Source of the DNA: Rhodanobacter sp. A1T4
Lineage (GTDB): Bacteria > Pseudomonadota > Gammaproteobacteria > Xanthomonadales > Rhodanobacteraceae
Length of the DNA stretch: 64,000 nt
Reading direction: 5' to 3'
Assembly (NCBI RefSeq): GCF_014207185.1
Contig: NZ_JACHCP010000004.1
Location: forward strand, 62,001 to 126,000
Shown: in pieces, positions 61,318 to 64,000 of the stretch
Layout: every line of letters starts with the position of its first letter
Position numbering within the stretch: the first letter of the stretch is position 1
Notes under the pieces: generated by a model
Told to the model about the DNA's origin: nothing
Database searches by the model: none
Seen by the model: the letters and a program-made list of their open reading frames with translations, nothing else
Program-made: the position numbers and the translations under genes

Positions 61318-61483
61318 GAGTAGCTCCTTGGATGGGATGCTTGCCCTGCTGGCGTCGGCTTGCGGGACTTTCGTGGGTGAATATGGGAATGAGTAAGGGC
61401 GAAGGTTTCGGCTAACGCGGCGAGGTTTGCTCCTCGACAGGCAACGCCCAGACGCTTCGCCATGCCGCGCGCGTCAGCGCGAC

Positions 61484-61672
61484 CTAGGTCAGCATCGGCG
61501 TAGTCAGCACGGCGGCGATACCCGCGCCAGTTCCCTCTGCCATCAGCCAGGGCGTCGTGCCGGCCACGATCATCAAGCCCCCGCGATGTGTGTAAGTCAC
61601 TGCGCGTCGCCTGCTCTGCAGCACGAGCCACGCTCCGGCAAGCGTCGACAGAAAGGCGCAAAGGGTGATCAT
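61484..61672 (-). CDS. Possible small membrane protein upstream of the siderophore receptor gene
   Basis: The frame encodes 62 residues with two hydrophobic stretches (MITLCAFLSTLAGAWLVLQS and LMIVAGTTPWLMAEGTGAGI). Small proteins of this type (DUF3325- or DUF3649-like) accompany some siderophore-receptor genes, but I see no family motif. It has no clear ribosome-binding site and lies 166 bases before the receptor start on the same strand. A chance frame is possible. Confidence 0.4.
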   Translation of the reverse strand: MITLCAFLSTLAGAWLVLQSRRRAVTYTHRGGLMIVAGTTPWLMAEGTGAGIAAVLTTPMLT

Positions 61673-61974
61673 TGACGTGCTTTGGATGTGAGCGACCGGG
61701 CAACGTGATGCAACGTGGGACGGGAACTCATGGCATCGATTCGTAAGTTAATACGATGCATTCTCATTTGAGGGACTACCGATGTCAATCGACGTGACCT
61801 CTGCAGTCGTTGCGCCTGGCCGAGCCAGCGGATGACGGCAGCGGCCGTCATCCCGCACAATGGCCATCTATCTATATGCACGAGTATCGGTTGTTCAAAC
61901 AACCGGATCGCTCTGGAATGGTCTGAAGGGACTTCCCGAAGCACCTGCAGATTTATCGAAGAAATTCGCGCCAC
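61673..61974. other. Intergenic region with Fur-like site
   Basis: No gene was found in this region. The sequence TACGATGCATTCTCATT at 61752-61768 contains the half ATTCTCA of a Fur box (consensus half TGATAAT or TGAGAAT on the other strand); the other half is poor. It lies upstream of the small membrane-protein and siderophore receptor genes. Confidence 0.35.
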
Positions 61975-62017
61975 ATGCTGCTGATGATCGACAACTTACG
62001 ACAGCTTCGCCTTCAAC
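61975..62017 (+). pseudogene. trpG: Fragment of trpG (5' end), frameshifted
   Basis: These 43 bases match the first 42 bases of the intact trpG start (63633-63674) at 39 positions, with one extra C. The frame begins ATG CTG CTG ATG ATC GAC as in trpG, but the extra base after GACAA leads to a stop at 62023-62025. Removing it restores [14 protein letters not shown]. The similarity stops abruptly just after this. It is a broken partial copy, 13 bases from the end of the sulfotransferase gene. Confidence 0.75.
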
Positions 62018-62029
62018 AAAGATAACGGC

Positions 62030-63460
62030 TCAAAACCGCTCGAGTTCGGGAACATGCGGAAGATAGTTTTTCCAGCGCCCCACTGATGAACGGTATATCG
62101 GTTGACGGGCTTGCCACATGCTGGCCGAAGTGATCGCCGCGGGCGAAGAGGGCGTTGAGTCCGGTGTGACGACCTGCGGAAGCCCGATGAAGGCCTTTAA
62201 TTTCTCCAGCGTCGATCCGGCATCGGCGATCATGGCTTCGTAGTCCAGACTATGTATCGGCAGGCGTATGCATTGCTGCCAGTGCTGCATCAGCTTGTCA
62301 TGGCCGTCGAAGAAATCGGCAACGTCGTCCAAATCGCTGGCGAACGCATAATGCGCATGCGCGAAACTCTGTGACCAGATGGATAGCGCCGTATCGCGAT
62401 GGTCGCGCCGGCAATGGATTATCCGCGCTTGCGGGAACAAGGCCGCAATGAGGTCGAGGTAGCGAAAGTTGTTGGGGTTTTTGTCGATGTACCAGCGTAC
62501 ACGGGTATCATCCTGGATGACGTGCGTGCGATACAACGCGGCCGCTTCGCGCAACGCGCCGGCATCGTGATAATGATTTCCCGCCTGCAAACGGTCCGCG
62601 ATGAAGCCGAGTAGTGACAGTTCGCCGCGATCGCGGACATCCGGGTGCTTGGCGAGTTGTGTTGCCACCAATGTCGTGCCGCTGCGGGGCAACCCGACGA
62701 TGAATACGGGCACGAAATCTGACGCTACCTGCAATTCCGTATCGAACAAGCGGGACTTCATTCGGGCATCCAGCCATTGTGCCCAGGATTGGCGCGACCA
62801 CGGTTCCGCCTGTTTCGACAACCGGTTTGCCTCACGCAATGTCTCTGCGGCATTGGCGTAATCGCCAATATCGTCGTAGGCCTTGGCCAGGCCGAAGCCG
62901 GTCGTTGCACGTGCACGAAAAGAGTAGGCGGCATCGTGGAAATGAGCAACGAAGCGCTCGAAATCGGGGTGCGTGCGGGTTTCATAGCGCTGGTTCATGG
63001 CGAGTGCGCTAATCACGAACCAGGCGTTGAGGTCGATACCGGCTTCCAGCGCTGCGAGATAATGCGTGCGCGCCGCATGGAATTCGCCAACCTCTCTGGC
63101 GATGTTTCCCGCCAGGGCGTGCAGTTCAGGGCTTGCGTTCCCAAGCGCGAAGGCCTCGTCGCATAAAGCTGCGGCTAATGGCTGGCGCTGGCACTGCTGA
63201 ATGAATTGGGCGCATCGAAACGTGGTAGTTGCTGCCATGCCCGAATGGCGGCAGAGGCTTGCCATGACGTTGCTCGCGGCATTCAGCAGGCCCTGACTTT
63301 GCAGCAGTTTGGCAAGCAGGGTCGCTGCATCAGGATGCGCAGGGTGATGGGCAAGGATGTCATCCAGCAGCGCTCGCGCAGGCGCGACCTGTCCCTGCTG
63401 CCAGAGTGCTTGTGCGGTTTGGAAGCGGGCTGCTTCGTCATGGCGGAGAGTCGTTGACAT
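62030..63460 (-). CDS. TPR-repeat sulfotransferase family protein
   Basis: The 476-residue protein has an N-terminal half of TPR-like helices (about 10-220, e.g. [28 protein letters not shown]) and a C-terminal sulfotransferase domain (about 245-470). The PAPS 5'-phosphosulfate loop is [20 protein letters not shown]; a second motif is [20 protein letters not shown]. Such TPR-sulfotransferases are widespread in proteobacteria, mostly uncharacterised; the acceptor is unknown. The start [14 protein letters not shown] is chosen over a longer frame. It lies between the trpG fragment and the intact trpG, reading the opposite way. Confidence 0.88.
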   Translation of the reverse strand: MSTTLRHDEAARFQTAQALWQQGQVAPARALLDDILAHHPAHPDAATLLAKLLQSQGLLNAASNVMASLCRHSGMAATTTFRCAQFIQQCQRQPLAAALCDEAFALGNASPELHALAGNIAREVGEFHAARTHYLAALEAGIDLNAWFVISALAMNQRYETRTHPDFERFVAHFHDAAYSFRARATTGFGLAKAYDDIGDYANAAETLREANRLSKQAEPWSRQSWAQWLDARMKSRLFDTELQVASDFVPVFIVGLPRSGTTLVATQLAKHPDVRDRGELSLLGFIADRLQAGNHYHDAGALREAAALYRTHVIQDDTRVRWYIDKNPNNFRYLDLIAALFPQARIIHCRRDHRDTALSIWSQSFAHAHYAFASDLDDVADFFDGHDKLMQHWQQCIRLPIHSLDYEAMIADAGSTLEKLKAFIGLPQVVTPDSTPSSPAAITSASMWQARQPIYRSSVGRWKNYLPHVPELERF

Positions 63461-63632
63461 CACGCAAGGTATATCAGGTGGGGTTCGATGGGCGCACAAC
63501 AGGATATATCAACAGCGGCGCGCACCCATTGGAATACGCCGTGCGGTTTCCCGCCGCGGCAAATACACCTGCGCCCCTTACGTTATGCTTTATGCGTTGC
63601 CCCCACCCCGTAGCCCATTGGTTGCAAATGCA

Positions 63633-64000
63633 ATGCTTTTGATGATCGACAATTACGACAGCTTCACCTTCAACCTTGTGCAGTACCTGGGCGAGCTCGG
63701 GCAGCAGGTGAAGGTGGTGCGCAATGATGCGCTGGATGTTGCCGGTATCCGTGCGCTGAAGCCCTCACACATCATGATTTCGCCGGGGCCGGGTACACCG
63801 GATGACGCAGGTGTGTCGCTGGATGTGCTGCGTGAGCTGTCGGCAGAGATTCCGGTGTTTGGTGTGTGTCTTGGTCATCAGGCGATTGGCCAGGCATTTG
63901 GCGGCAAGGTGATTCGCGCCAAGCAGATCATGCACGGCAAGACCTCGCCGGTACGCCATCGCGGGCAGGGCGTGTTCGCCGGATTGCCTGATCCATTCGA
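63633..64000 (+). CDS. trpG: Anthranilate synthase component II (glutamine amidotransferase), 3' partial
   Basis: The frame opens with [20 protein letters not shown] and runs off the window after 122 codons of about 190-200. It has the amidotransferase oxyanion loop [11 protein letters not shown] and the nucleophile Cys in [17 protein letters not shown], then [13 protein letters not shown]. It supplies ammonia from glutamine to TrpE. The class I Cys-His-Glu triad's His and Glu would lie beyond the edge. In related genomes trpD and trpC usually follow. A PabA role shared with folate synthesis is possible. Confidence 0.95.
   Translation, partial: MLLMIDNYDSFTFNLVQYLGELGQQVKVVRNDALDVAGIRALKPSHIMISPGPGTPDDAGVSLDVLRELSAEIPVFGVCLGHQAIGQAFGGKVIRAKQIMHGKTSPVRHRGQGVFAGLPDPF

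Noticed and set aside
1-64000. CRISPR arrays, tRNA or rRNA genes, prophage genes
   Set aside because: No regularly spaced repeats, cloverleaf-like sequences, rRNA segments or phage structural genes were recognised by eye; a covariance search would settle tRNAs.

Overview
The window is high-GC gammaproteobacterial chromosome, most likely from the Rhodanobacteraceae/Xanthomonadaceae group (Rhodanobacter, Dyella or a relative). Pointers are the xanthomonad-like gene set: a lone aceE, an AceF plus a lipoyl-bearing Lpd, an Ohr/OhrR pair with the two-cysteine OhrR layout known from Xanthomonas, rpe upstream of trpE/trpG, and many small lipoproteins and secreted proteins. This placement is inference; no 16S gene, tRNA or rRNA was seen.

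Layout. 1-6 kb: the end of a QEGLA-type metallopeptidase-like protein, the malic enzyme MaeB, and AceE with a strong two-way terminator. 6-16 kb: short transcription units (GST, MFS exporter, LytTR membrane regulator, lipoproteins, a ferritin-like protein, zinc alcohol dehydrogenase, Usp, periplasmic PrxQ). 16-22 kb: small secreted proteins, a DUF2845 pair, LtrA and MscS. 22-26.5 kb: an ABC ATPase and an ABC permease fused to an M1 peptidase. 26.7-30.1 kb: aceF-lpd, which complete the pyruvate dehydrogenase complex about 21 kb from aceE. 30-35 kb: GIY-YIG protein, flavin reductase, ohr/ohrR with matching operators, a frameshifted DUF3224 gene, dinB. 35-42 kb: APC permease, GH50-like hydrolase, dihydroxyacetone kinase, AraC regulator. 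41.8-43.5 kb: a 285-bp MITE wedged between the AraC gene and a second Y-family polymerase. 43.7-47.9 kb: purC with three coupled membrane-protein genes, cytochrome c, a DnaJ-type protein, rpe.

48-54 kb is the most unusual part. One tightly coupled operon holds a response regulator, a secreted protein, a VanW/glycosyltransferase-like fusion and a histidine kinase whose sensor resembles a carbohydrate-binding module. Divergent from it is a tiny operon for two small proteins (39 and 49 aa), closed by a minus-strand terminator.

54-64 kb: a GYF_2/membrane/pilin fusion, trpE, a secreted chorismate-lyase-like protein, a lipoprotein, a siderophore receptor, a TPR-sulfotransferase and the start of trpG, which runs off the window. 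A broken copy of the first 42 bases of trpG lies 1.6 kb before the intact gene, evidence of rearrangement in the trpE-trpG interval.

Working together: MaeB makes pyruvate from malate and AceE/AceF/Lpd turn it into acetyl-CoA; Rpe, TrpE and TrpG serve pentose-phosphate and tryptophan metabolism; Ohr, PrxQ, GST and Usp cover oxidative stress; two Y-family polymerases provide damage tolerance.
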